Part shown: positions 36,417-44,590 of the stretch, one piece after another | Layout of the letters: the number at the start of each line of letters is the position of its first letter | Numbering within the stretch: the stretch's first letter is position 1 | Assembly (NCBI GenBank): GCA_019117005.1 | Contig: DXAO01000041.1 | Span: 1-60,935, forward strand | Length of the DNA stretch: 60,935 bases | Reading direction: 5' to 3' | Source of the DNA: Candidatus Collinsella stercoripullorum | Lineage (GTDB): Bacteria; Actinomycetota; Coriobacteriia; Coriobacteriales; Coriobacteriaceae | The notes under the pieces: model-generated | Seen by the model: the letters and a program-made list of their open reading frames with translations, nothing else | The model's database searches: none | What the model was told of the DNA's origin: nothing | Made by a program: the position numbers and the translations under genes

Positions 36417-37427
36417 ATGAAGACGTTTCAGATCAAGGATGGCCGGATCGTCCGCGCCGCGGCGGCGGATCCGGGCCGGGGTTGCGCGGAGGACGCGGGA
36501 CCGTTTCCGATCCAGGTGATGGACGAGTCCGAGTTCACGCCTCCCGCGGGGGACCGGGTCGTGCGCGAGGTGCTGCGCCAGCTGCCTCATGCGTCGGTGC
36601 CCTTCGCCGAGCGCGCGCCGGAGGGCGTCGTGGGCCTGCTCGCCCTACCCGCTCCCGAGCGGGGCGGTCTCGCGCAGGCGCGCGTCCTGTTCGTGCTCGG
36701 GCGCGACAGCCTCAGCCTGGTCGGCGAACCCGAGGCGTGCATGCGCGCGCTCGGGGACCTCGCGGAGGAGTCCGTCCCCGTTCCGCATGCGGCGAGCGTC
36801 CTGTGCGAGCTCATGCACCGGACGGTGCGGGACCACCCGGCGATGCTCTCAGAGGTGCGACGCGATTTCGAGCTGCTCGAGGAACGGCTGCTCGAGGGGC
36901 GCGGCCGCATCGACCGCGCGCTCCTCATGTCCGACTCCCGGCGTCTCCTGGGGCTCGACGCGCTCTACCAGGGAATGTCCGACATGGCGTCCGAGCTGGC
37001 GGACGAGGGCGACGATCTGGTCGGGGAGGCCGACCGCCAACGCTTCCGCGCGCTCGGCAGGCAGCTCGACCGCCTCTCGGCCCGTCTCGAGTCCCTGCAG
37101 GATCACAGCCTGCAGCTCCACAGCCTCTATCAGGAGGGGATAGACATCCGGCAGAACAGCGTCATGCAGTGGCTCACGGTCATCGCGACCATCTTCATGC
37201 CGCTCACCTTCATCACGAGCTGGTACGGGATGAACTTCCCCAACATGGGGATGACGCGCGTGCCGTGGGGCTATGTGCTGGTGATCGCCGTCTGCGCGCT
37301 CGTGGCCGCGCTCGAGGTGCTGTTCTTCCGCCGCCGCGGCTGGCTGCACTTCGGGGGCGGGAAGAGGGTCCGGTCCGGCACCCGGCGCGGTCGCCGGGGT
37401 CGGTCCGAGCGCTCGGACTTATGGTGA
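36417..37427 (+). CDS. corA: CorA-family divalent cation transporter
   Basis: 336 residues. A large N-terminal cytosolic alpha/beta domain and long stalk helix are followed by two C-terminal transmembrane helices. The selectivity motif YGMNFPNM (~residue 269-276) follows the first helix (LTVIATIFMPLTFITSWYGMNF). An Arg-rich cytoplasmic tail (RSGTRRGRRGRSER) closes it. Mg2+ or Co2+ transport by family. ATG at 36417 follows AGGAGGG. Confidence 0.92.
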   Translation: MKTFQIKDGRIVRAAAADPGRGCAEDAGPFPIQVMDESEFTPPAGDRVVREVLRQLPHASVPFAERAPEGVVGLLALPAPERGGLAQARVLFVLGRDSLSLVGEPEACMRALGDLAEESVPVPHAASVLCELMHRTVRDHPAMLSEVRRDFELLEERLLEGRGRIDRALLMSDSRRLLGLDALYQGMSDMASELADEGDDLVGEADRQRFRALGRQLDRLSARLESLQDHSLQLHSLYQEGIDIRQNSVMQWLTVIATIFMPLTFITSWYGMNFPNMGMTRVPWGYVLVIAVCALVAALEVLFFRRRGWLHFGGGKRVRSGTRRGRRGRSERSDLW

Positions 37428-37453
37428 GCCCTCGCTGAAAGGGTGGAGGTGTC

Positions 37454-37481
37454 TTGGGGGTATCGGGGCCTGCCGTATAAT
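37454..37481 (+). promoter_or_regulatory. Promoter of murT-like gene
   Basis: TTGGGG (37454-37459) and consensus TATAAT (37476-37481), 16-nt spacer, 38 nt before the GTG start. Confidence 0.6.
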
Positions 37482-37518
37482 CCAGGGGCACTGTTTGCCT
37501 GCAGAAGGGAAAGCTGTA

Positions 37519-39795
37519 GTGAACGACGGTACCCGGGGGCATGGGGGCCCTCGCTTCCACCTCGCCCTGGCGGCGTCCAAGGCCGCTGCCGCCGGCCTCA
37601 AGCTGATGCGCCGCAACGCGGGGCAGATGCCCGGCGTGATCGCCGAGCGCATCGACCCGGTCTTCCTTGCGCATATCGAGAAGCCCCGGCGGATCGTCTT
37701 CGTCTCGGGGACCAACGGCAAGACGACCACCAACAACCTGCTGAACGACCTGCTGACGGACAACGGCGTGCGCCACGTGGACAACCGCGCGGGCGGCAAC
37801 GTGATCGCCGGCGTGGAGAGCACGCTCATCAAGAACGCCTCCCTCGCCGGGCACCAGCGCGTCGATACGGCCGTCATGGAGCTCGACGAGCTGTCCTTCC
37901 GCCGCGTGCTGCCCCATGTCACGCCGGATATCCTGCTGGTCACCAACCTGTATCGCGATTCCTTCTCGCGCAACGCGAACCCCGACTTCATCTTCTCGGT
38001 CATGAGCGAGCACATCTCGCCCGACACGAAGCTGATCCTGAACGCGGACGACCTCATCAGCTGCCGGCTCGCCCCGCAGAACCGCAACCGCGTCTACTTC
38101 TCCATCGGGAGGCTCGCCGAGGACACCCCGGAGCCCCAGGGCATCGCCTGCGACCTCACGGCGTGCCCGGAGTGCGGCGGCAGGCTCGAGTACGACTACT
38201 GCCACCTGCGGCACCTCGGGCGCGCGCACTGCACCTCGTGCGGCTTCGCCAACCCCGACCCCGCGTACGAGGTGGTCTCGGTCGACCGCGCGGCGCACAC
38301 CTTCACGGTGCGCGAGAACGCGGTGCCGGGTGCGCCGACGTACACCTACCGGTTCGGCGTGTACTCCATCACGAACCTCTACAACCTGTTCGCCGCGACC
38401 GTCGTGGCGCGCGAGATGGGGCTCGCGCCCGAGGCCATCGCCGCCTCGCTCGAGCGCGGGATCAACGTCACCGCGGCCCGGTACGCGGAGCAGGAGGTCG
38501 GCGGGAAACGCCTCGTCGCCCTGGCGTCGAAGGGCGAGAACAGCACCGCGACCTCGGTGGCGCTCGACACCATCCGGCGGGAGCCGGGCGATAAGATCGT
38601 GATCCTCATGCTCGCGGACGCGCACAAGGCGGAGAGCCCCACCACCACCGAGTACATCGGCTGGTACTACCAGTCTGATTTCGAGTACCTGACCGACCCT
38701 GCGATCAAGCAGGTCGTCGTCCAGGGCGTGACGAGCGAGGACCTGCTGGTCCGCCTCCGCCTGGCGGGGGTCGACCCGGCGCGCCTCGTCATGGTCAAGA
38801 CCCCTCAGGAGGCGGCCGACGCCGTGGACCTGTCGCTCGCCGATTCCGTGTTCTGGGCGTACGACATCTTCAACGGCGCGGATGTCGAGAAGAGCCGCAG
38901 CCGCCTCATCGCGCGCATCGAGGCGGGCCGGGGCGCCGCGCACGCCTCGGGCGAGGGCGCCGCGTGTCTTTCGGACCGGGAGCCCGCAGGGTCCGGGAGC
39001 GGGGACGCCGATGACGGGAGGCCCCCTCGCGCCTCTGCGTGCGCTCCCGCGCCCCGCAAGCCGGTGATCGAGGTCCTGTTCCCCGAGTACGGCAACCAGG
39101 CGGGCGATAACGGGAACGTCATGTACCTGCGCGCCTGCCTGCCGGATGCGACCTTCGTCGAGACCTCCCACGGCGCGGAGCCCTACTTCGCCACCGAGCG
39201 CCCCGACCTCATCGTCATGTGCGGCATGACCGAGAAGCAGCAGGAGACGGTCATCGAGCGCCTGCGCCCGTACCGCGACCGCCTGGCGCAGCTCGTGGAC
39301 GAGGGCGTCTTCATGCTGTTCACCGGCAACGCGCCCGAGGTGCTCGGCCGCGAGATCGTCGACGCGCGGGGCCGTTCGGTCGCCGGACTCGGGATCATCG
39401 ATGCCGTGGCGCATCGCGACATGGCCTCCCGCTACCTCTGCGTACAGGTGGGCGAGTTCGATGCCGCAGACGGCTCCGAGCCCATCGACGTCGTGGGCTT
39501 CAAGATCCAGTTCACGCAGATCGAGGGCGACAACAGGCGCTCGTACTTCCTGAAGGACGAGGTCGGCTGGGGCCTTGACGAGCACAGCTCCTTCGAGGGC
39601 TTCCGCGTGAACAACCTGATCGCCACCTGGATCATCGGCCCGATCCTGCCCCTCAACCCCGATTTCACCTCCTGGCTGCTGAAAAACGTCACGGGGGAGG
39701 GTTCGGTGCATCTGGCATACGAGCCCGAGGTGCGCGCCGCCTACGCGAAGCGCCTGTCCGAGTTGCGTGCGCCTGGTATGCACCTGGCCTACTAG
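37519..39795 (+). CDS. murT: MurT-GatD-like fusion: lipid II isoglutaminyl synthase with degenerate glutaminase
   Basis: 758 residues. Residues ~50-470 are the Mur-ligase-like MurT part. The ATP loop is GTNGKTTT at 64-71, LDELSFRRVLPHVTPDILL and NADD follow, and a Cys4 zinc ribbon lies at Cys216/219/238/241. After a ~40-residue disordered linker, residues ~514-758 match GatD. In active GatD the nucleophile lies in a CGGYQ motif and the His in LHGP. Here the aligned sites read LFTGNAPEVLG (Gly603 in place of Cys) and IIGPILPLNP (Ile706 in place of His). The ligase is thus probably active or ammonia-dependent, while glutamine hydrolysis by this domain is doubtful. GTG start 8 nt after AAGGGA. 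Confidence 0.85.
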   Translation: MNDGTRGHGGPRFHLALAASKAAAAGLKLMRRNAGQMPGVIAERIDPVFLAHIEKPRRIVFVSGTNGKTTTNNLLNDLLTDNGVRHVDNRAGGNVIAGVESTLIKNASLAGHQRVDTAVMELDELSFRRVLPHVTPDILLVTNLYRDSFSRNANPDFIFSVMSEHISPDTKLILNADDLISCRLAPQNRNRVYFSIGRLAEDTPEPQGIACDLTACPECGGRLEYDYCHLRHLGRAHCTSCGFANPDPAYEVVSVDRAAHTFTVRENAVPGAPTYTYRFGVYSITNLYNLFAATVVAREMGLAPEAIAASLERGINVTAARYAEQEVGGKRLVALASKGENSTATSVALDTIRREPGDKIVILMLADAHKAESPTTTEYIGWYYQSDFEYLTDPAIKQVVVQGVTSEDLLVRLRLAGVDPARLVMVKTPQEAADAVDLSLADSVFWAYDIFNGADVEKSRSRLIARIEAGRGAAHASGEGAACLSDREPAGSGSGDADDGRPPRASACAPAPRKPVIEVLFPEYGNQAGDNGNVMYLRACLPDATFVETSHGAEPYFATERPDLIVMCGMTEKQQETVIERLRPYRDRLAQLVDEGVFMLFTGNAPEVLGREIVDARGRSVAGLGIIDAVAHRDMASRYLCVQVGEFDAADGSEPIDVVGFKIQFTQIEGDNRRSYFLKDEVGWGLDEHSSFEGFRVNNLIATWIIGPILPLNPDFTSWLLKNVTGEGSVHLAYEPEVRAAYAKRLSELRAPGMHLAY

Positions 39796-40026
39796 AGCGC
39801 ACGAGCCGCCGGCGCCCCGTCGGGAACGCCGGGGCGCCGCGCGACACAACCGAAGAGCACCCGATCGCGAGCGCCGCGGTCCGCCGTCGTATGCGGGCCG
39901 CGGCGCTCGCGTGCGCCGGGGATGTTGCCATCGGGTTTCCGGAGCTTGACATAAAGTTCGCTCCAAGTGGGTTAATCGTTGTGGGAGATGCGCTGCCGGG
40001 AAAGCAGCAGGAACGGAGTCTATACC

Positions 40027-40755
40027 ATGGAGTTCACGATGAACGAGGGCCATCCCGTCGAGGTGGAGGTCGGCGGGCGCCGCTACGCGCGGCATGCGAT
40101 CCATACGCGGTTCGTGGAGATCGGTGAGAGCTATCTCGACCTGATCCGCGAGTACGTCCTGCCCGTGTGGCAGCCCGGCGACCTTTTGAGTTCCAGCGAG
40201 AAGGTCGTGGCGCTGTGCCAGGGCCGCGTGGTCTACGAGGAGGATGTGAAGCCCGGGCTGCTCGCGCGGTTCCTCGCGCCCTTCGCCAGCGGCACCCCGG
40301 ACGCGTTCGGGGTGAAGCACTCGGCGAAGATGCAGTTCGCCATCAACGAGTGCGGGGCCGCGCGCGTCCTGTGGGCGGCGATCTGCGCGGGCGTGGCGAA
40401 GCTCTTCGGGCGCACGGGCGTGTTCTACGAGATGACGGGTCGCGAGGTCGCGGGGCTCGACGGCTTCTACGGGGCGGAGTCGGGGCTCGACGGCTCCTAC
40501 GAGGCGGAGTTCGACACCTACGCGCACATGGGCGTGCGCATCCCCGCCGACCCCGACGGCGCGTGCGATGAGGTGGAGCGCGAGCTCGGTGTGCGGATGA
40601 TGGTCGTCGACGCCAACAACATCAACGTCGAGATCCTGGGGAAGTCGTCGTCCCTTCCGTGGTCGGAGGACGAGCTCAAGGCGATGATCGCGGACAACCC
40701 CGCCGGGCAGGGTACCGAGCTCACGCCGTTCATCCTCATTCGTCCCCTTGACTGA
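40027..40755 (+). CDS. CofE-like F420-0:gamma-glutamyl ligase family protein
   Basis: A 242-residue protein with the CofE pattern: GDLLSSSEKVVALCQGRVV (GD..VxxKxxxxxxG), a metal-binding region and VVDANNINVEILG (metal-chelating DxN). It is an ATP/GTP-independent-looking amide-ligase fold in the F420 ligase family. No other F420 genes are in the window, and the gene follows the MurT-GatD-like gene by 231 bp, so a cell-wall amide-forming role is conceivable. ATG at 40027 follows GGAACGGAG; a second ATG at 40039 is possible. A TTGACA lies at 39946-39951, with no convincing -10. Confidence 0.8.
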   Translation: MEFTMNEGHPVEVEVGGRRYARHAIHTRFVEIGESYLDLIREYVLPVWQPGDLLSSSEKVVALCQGRVVYEEDVKPGLLARFLAPFASGTPDAFGVKHSAKMQFAINECGAARVLWAAICAGVAKLFGRTGVFYEMTGREVAGLDGFYGAESGLDGSYEAEFDTYAHMGVRIPADPDGACDEVERELGVRMMVVDANNINVEILGKSSSLPWSEDELKAMIADNPAGQGTELTPFILIRPLD

Positions 40756-41334
40756 TCGGGGGCGGCGAGGCGCGGGCGGCGTGCCGCGGCGCGCATCGAG
40801 ACGGGTTGCCGAGGGGCGCATCCGGTCGGTTCGGGTGCGCCCCTCGTTCCGTATCGGTGCGGTCCCGTGCACGCGTTCGGGGGAGGGCTCTGCGGGCTTC
40901 CCTTGGGGCTCGGGCTGGCCTGACGGCACCGGATGCTCCGGGAGGGGTGGCCGGCGGTGCCCCCGTCGACCTCGCAGCCGAGGTGCCACCGCGTCTTCGG
41001 GGAAGGGCGCTGCGGGCTTTGGGCAGCGCGCGCTTTAGCAAACCGGCGCATCGGTGTATGAAATAGAATGCATATGCATAAAAATCTTGAAGCTCGAGAA
41101 GCGGTATACGATGTGAAGCGGGGTTTAATGTGGTTGATATATGGTTTAGATAAGTGTATTTACCTGTGGGAATGACTAATCTTGGCCAAGATTCACGCTG
41201 GGGGCCAAAAACCTACCGTTTACCCGAACTACTTCAGCCAAATGAATAAAAGATAGCTTTCTGAGTATACTCAATCAGGTAATGGAAATGACGCGGCCCC
41301 CGGTCGCGCTCCTTACCAAAGAAAGGGGAACACC
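40756..41334. promoter_or_regulatory. Long AT-rich control region upstream of carbamate kinase
   Basis: No gene in 579 bp. From ~41055 the DNA becomes strikingly AT-rich. It holds three perfect palindromes: ATGCATATGCAT (41068-41079), AATCTTGGCCAAGATT (41178-41193) and TGAGTATACTCA (41262-41273). The last encloses a TATACT -10-like box. They look like regulator sites and a promoter for arcC. The upstream ~300 bp are GC-rich without recognisable signals. Confidence 0.55.
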
Positions 41335-42297
41335 ATGTCCAAGCCCTTCGGCAAGCCCGACCGCATCGTCGTCGCCCTCGGCGGCAACGCCCTGGGCGAC
41401 ACGCCCGCCGAGCAGATCGAGCGCGTCAACCACGCCGCCCACGCGCTGCTCGGCCTCATCGAGCAGGGCAACGAGATCATCATCACCCACGGCAACGGCC
41501 CGCAGGTCGGCATGATCCAGAACGCCTTCGCCGCCGCCCACGACGCCATCGGCACCCCCTCCATGGACCTGCCCGAGTGCGGCGCCATGAGCCAGGGCTA
41601 CATCGGCTACCACCTGCAGCAGGGCATCGGCCGCGAGATGCACCGCCGCTACAAGCGCTGGCACGCCGCCACCGTGGTGACCCAGATCGAGTGCGACCCG
41701 GACGACCCGGCGTTCAGGAACCCCACCAAGCCCATCGGCCCGTTCTACACCGAGGAGCAGGCCAGGGAGATCATGGCCGAGAACCCCGACATGACCTTCG
41801 TGGAGGACTCCGGCCGCGGCTGGAGGCGCGTCGTGGCCTCCCCCGACCCCAAGAAGATCGTCGAGGCCGACTCCATCCTCAACCTGCTCGACAACGAGTT
41901 CATCGTCATCGCCTGCGGCGGCGGCGGCATCCCGGTGGTGCGCGACTACGCCGACAAGGGCTGCTACAGGGGCGTGGCCGCCGTCATCGACAAGGACATG
42001 GGCGGCGAGCTGCTCGCCGAGGACTGCGACGCCGACGTCCTGTTCCTGCTGACCGCCGTGGACCACGTGGCGATCAACTTCGGCAAGCCCGACCAGCGCG
42101 ACCTCGAGGAGATCTCCGCCGACGAGGCCGAGCGCTACGCCGACGAGGGCCAGTTCGGCAAGGGCTCCATGGAGCCCAAGGTCCGCGCCGCCATCAAGTT
42201 CGCCCGCTCCCGCAAGGGCCGCGTGTGCATCATCGGCGCCCTCGAGAAGGCCGCCGAGACCATGGCCGGCCTGTCCGGCACGCGCATCTACGCGTAG
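41335..42297 (+). CDS. arcC: Carbamate kinase
   Basis: 320 residues. It makes ATP from carbamoyl phosphate, the last step of arginine deiminase, agmatine or allantoin/purine degradation. Motifs: VVALGGNALGDTP, THGNGPQVGM, AMSQGYIGYHLQQ, RRVVASPDPKKIVE, CGGGGIPVV, AVIDKDMGG and LLTAVDHVAINFGKP. No arcA/arcB genes are nearby; APC permease and amidohydrolase genes follow after a divergent peptidase. AAAGGGG precedes the ATG. Codon use is very biased, which suggests high expression. Confidence 0.96.
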   Translation: MSKPFGKPDRIVVALGGNALGDTPAEQIERVNHAAHALLGLIEQGNEIIITHGNGPQVGMIQNAFAAAHDAIGTPSMDLPECGAMSQGYIGYHLQQGIGREMHRRYKRWHAATVVTQIECDPDDPAFRNPTKPIGPFYTEEQAREIMAENPDMTFVEDSGRGWRRVVASPDPKKIVEADSILNLLDNEFIVIACGGGGIPVVRDYADKGCYRGVAAVIDKDMGGELLAEDCDADVLFLLTAVDHVAINFGKPDQRDLEEISADEAERYADEGQFGKGSMEPKVRAAIKFARSRKGRVCIIGALEKAAETMAGLSGTRIYA

Positions 42298-42399
42298 GGC
42301 CCCTTTCCGCGCCGCCCCCCGGGCCCTCCGGCCGGGGGCGGCGCGCCCGGCGCGGTCCCTGCCCGGGCCCGCGCCGCGCACATCGCTCTCCTCTCCTTT

Positions 42400-42433
42400 C
42401 CCCGGCGGCCGCCTCGCGCGGCCGTCGGGGTTT
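42400..42433 (+). terminator. Terminator after arcC
   Basis: 13-bp stem CCCCGGCGGCCGC / GCGGCCGTCGGGG followed by TTTG. Another 11-bp GC hairpin (42309-42344) lies just upstream. Confidence 0.6.
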
Positions 42434-42514
42434 GCCGTATCCGAGGGTCCCGGGCGGGGGGGTGCGGCCCCGGGCCGATGCCCCCCCGCCCATGGCCGCC
42501 GCCGCATCGGGGCG

Positions 42515-42578
42515 AAGCATGTCGTATCTGACACCGGCCCCCTCTACAGGGAGGGCCGGTGTCAGGTACGACATGCTT
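42515..42578. repeat. 26-bp almost perfect inverted repeat (12-nt loop)
   Basis: The arms 42515-42540 and 42553-42578 (AAGCATGTCGTATCTGACAC... and ...GTGTCAGGTACGACATGCTT) are complementary except for one G-U-type change. There is no T-tract. It lies between arcC and the C39 peptidase gene, which converge on it. Confidence 0.8.
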
Positions 42579-42610
42579 CCATGTGCTCCGTGCCGTGCTT
42601 ACGCTTTCCT

Positions 42611-42777
42611 GGGTGCCGCGGTTCGTCCGTTCAAACCGCCCGGGGCTCACCGGCTGATGCGAGCTGTTCGCTCAAAGGGCCCGGGGCTCCCCGGCTGCTG
42701 CGAGCCGTCCGGTCAAGGGGTGTGGAGGTTCCCCGGCCGCCGGGGTTCGTCCGGCCAGGGCACCCGGAGGGCTTCCG
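42611..42777. repeat. Degenerate ~41-bp tandem repeat, four units
   Basis: Units at 42611, 42651, 42692 and 42734 share the plan CCGGCTGCTGCGAGCCGTCC then GGTCAAGGG and GGGGCTCCC. Periods are 40-42 bp. Noncoding. Confidence 0.5.
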
Positions 42778-42873
42778 CTGGGGTCGGCCGTGTGGGCGAC
42801 CGCCCGTCATGTTCCCAAGGGGGATGGGCGAGGCGCTTGCCCCGAATAGGGCCAGGCGGCCCGGGCGAGGCGC

Positions 42874-44154
42874 CTACCCCGAGTAGACCCAGGCGACCTC
42901 GGTCTGGTTGAGGACCCGGACGAGCGGCCACTTGCGGGCGCTGTTCTCGGGGCTGTTGGGGTCGTAGACCTCGACCATCGCGCGATCGTCGATGCTTTTC
43001 AGGATGATGTAGTGGCCGAGGTTGGTGAAATCCCCGGGCCCGACCACGCAGACGACGGGGTTGCCGTCCTGCAGGGCTCCCTCGACGATGCTGCGGGTGG
43101 GGTCGACCATCTCGGCGTAGAACCCGAACGCCGCTGCCCCTTCGGTCATGTAGGACCATTCGGTGGCGCCGGTCGGCGCGTAGTTGTTGGCATCCGCCCA
43201 GGCGGCCATGCTGCCGGGATCCATGAGGTCGCTGCCGGTGAAGTAGACGTAGAGCATGGTCATCGCCGTGGGCCCGCAGGCGTTCGCCGCGACGGTCCCG
43301 CCGCCGTACGGTTCGGTGGACCAGGCGGCATCGGTCTGGTACAGGTGGGGCATCTCTCCCTCGGCCCATTCGGAGACGGGGGTCGAGACGGGGAAGGCCG
43401 TGGGGGAGAGCAGGGGGATGTCGAGCAGCGGCGCCTCGTCCTCCGGGGCGATCCCGGCGGTCGATTTCAGCGGGATCGCCGTCGCGAAGACGAGGACGAG
43501 GCAGAGCAGGATGGAAAAGGCGGCAATCCGCGCCGGCGACAGCGGGGCCTCGACGCGGGCGCGGCCCCGCGCGTATCCGTGCCCGCGGCCGTACGGGCGT
43601 CGGCGCGCGCCTCCATGCAGGGGGCGCCCGATGACCGAACCGCCCGCACGGCGCCCGCCCGCGCGCTCCTGCGGCCTGCGGAGTCCGTCGACGCTGCGAC
43701 GCGAGCGCAGGGAGCTGTCCGTCGGGGCGGCGGACCCCGATCGGAAGGTGCTGTGGAGCTGCTGGGAGCCGGGCCGGCGACCGCGGGTGCGCGACGCGCT
43801 CGGCGGCCTGTCCGGCATGGGGCGGCCGGCGACGGTGTCTGCTATGGCGCCGATCACCGTGGAGATGAGACCGGGTTGCCGACCGGGCTGCCGCCGGTTC
43901 GAAGGACGGTGCGGCGCCGGCTGTCGGCGGGAGCGGGAGGGTGCGGGAGAGCCCGTATCGCGACGGCGCCCGGCATCCGTGCGCCCCTCCTCGTGCTGAG
44001 GTCGGGGCGAGGAGGACCGAGCCGGGGCGAGGCGGACGCTGCGTCCGCCCGGTCCGGCGGGTGATACCGGCCGGGACGAGGGCCGCGCCCGGTCGGGGGC
44101 GGGACGCGCGTCTCCGCTCGCGCGGCGGGAACGTTGCGGATCTCCGTATCCCAT
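42874..44154 (-). CDS. Membrane-anchored C39-like cysteine peptidase
   Basis: 426 residues. The N-terminal ~200 residues are Arg/Ser/Pro/Gly-rich, likely disordered and cytoplasmic. One transmembrane helix lies at ~205-228 (AAFSILLCLVLVFATAIPL). The extracellular part is a papain-like C39-type domain with the nucleophile Cys293 in NACGPTAMTM, His381 in LGHYIILK and Asp in YDPNS, so the active-site set is complete. Family members are predicted cell-surface peptidases; the target is unknown. ATG at 44154 with GGGAGGTG upstream is chosen over longer in-frame starts. Confidence 0.82.
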   Translation of the reverse strand: MGYGDPQRSRRASGDARPAPDRARPSSRPVSPAGPGGRSVRLAPARSSSPRPQHEEGRTDAGRRRDTGSPAPSRSRRQPAPHRPSNRRQPGRQPGLISTVIGAIADTVAGRPMPDRPPSASRTRGRRPGSQQLHSTFRSGSAAPTDSSLRSRRSVDGLRRPQERAGGRRAGGSVIGRPLHGGARRRPYGRGHGYARGRARVEAPLSPARIAAFSILLCLVLVFATAIPLKSTAGIAPEDEAPLLDIPLLSPTAFPVSTPVSEWAEGEMPHLYQTDAAWSTEPYGGGTVAANACGPTAMTMLYVYFTGSDLMDPGSMAAWADANNYAPTGATEWSYMTEGAAAFGFYAEMVDPTRSIVEGALQDGNPVVCVVGPGDFTNLGHYIILKSIDDRAMVEVYDPNSPENSARKWPLVRVLNQTEVAWVYSG

Positions 44155-44590
44155 GGGCACCTCCCTCGGATGAGCCGTGCGCATCGCCCCGGATGCGCGA
44201 TGACCTCTATAGTAGCGCGTCGTGCCTGCATCCTGCCGCGCGCATCGCGGTCCCGTCGACGGGCGGTCCGGGGTCCGCGCCCGCATCGCCGCGCCCGGGG
44301 TCCCCGACCCCCGTCTGCGGCGCCCATCCGGGGCGGATTGGGCGGGCGCCGCGCGGAGCCGACCATGCCCCCACAAGGTGTGCCCGTCCGCCATCCGCCG
44401 CCCGTCCGCTCGTCGGCAAATCGCCGCCGTTCGTTTTCGCGCGCGCCCTCAGGTCGAATCGACGGTCACATGCCATCGTGTCGCCCGTATGGTAAGTCAC
44501 GTGACGTCTCGCAGCTCCGCGCGCAGGTTCGCGAGACACCGGGCGCACGCGTGGCGTGCGCGGAATCGACCAATGAAAGGAGGGGCGAAC
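44155..44590. promoter_or_regulatory. Divergent intergenic region, peptidase / permease
   Basis: 436 bp with no supported gene. It has a GTCACGTGAC palindrome (44496-44505) 85 bp before the permease start. A TATAGT/ACTATA -10-like box near 44207 could serve the peptidase on the minus strand. Confidence 0.45.

Noticed and set aside
37213..40989. 1258-codon minus-strand open frame across corA, murT-like and cofE-like genes
   Set aside because: Antisense shadow with no motifs; the plus-strand genes have clear domains.
42611..42777. CRISPR array
   Set aside because: Units are contiguous and degenerate without spacers.
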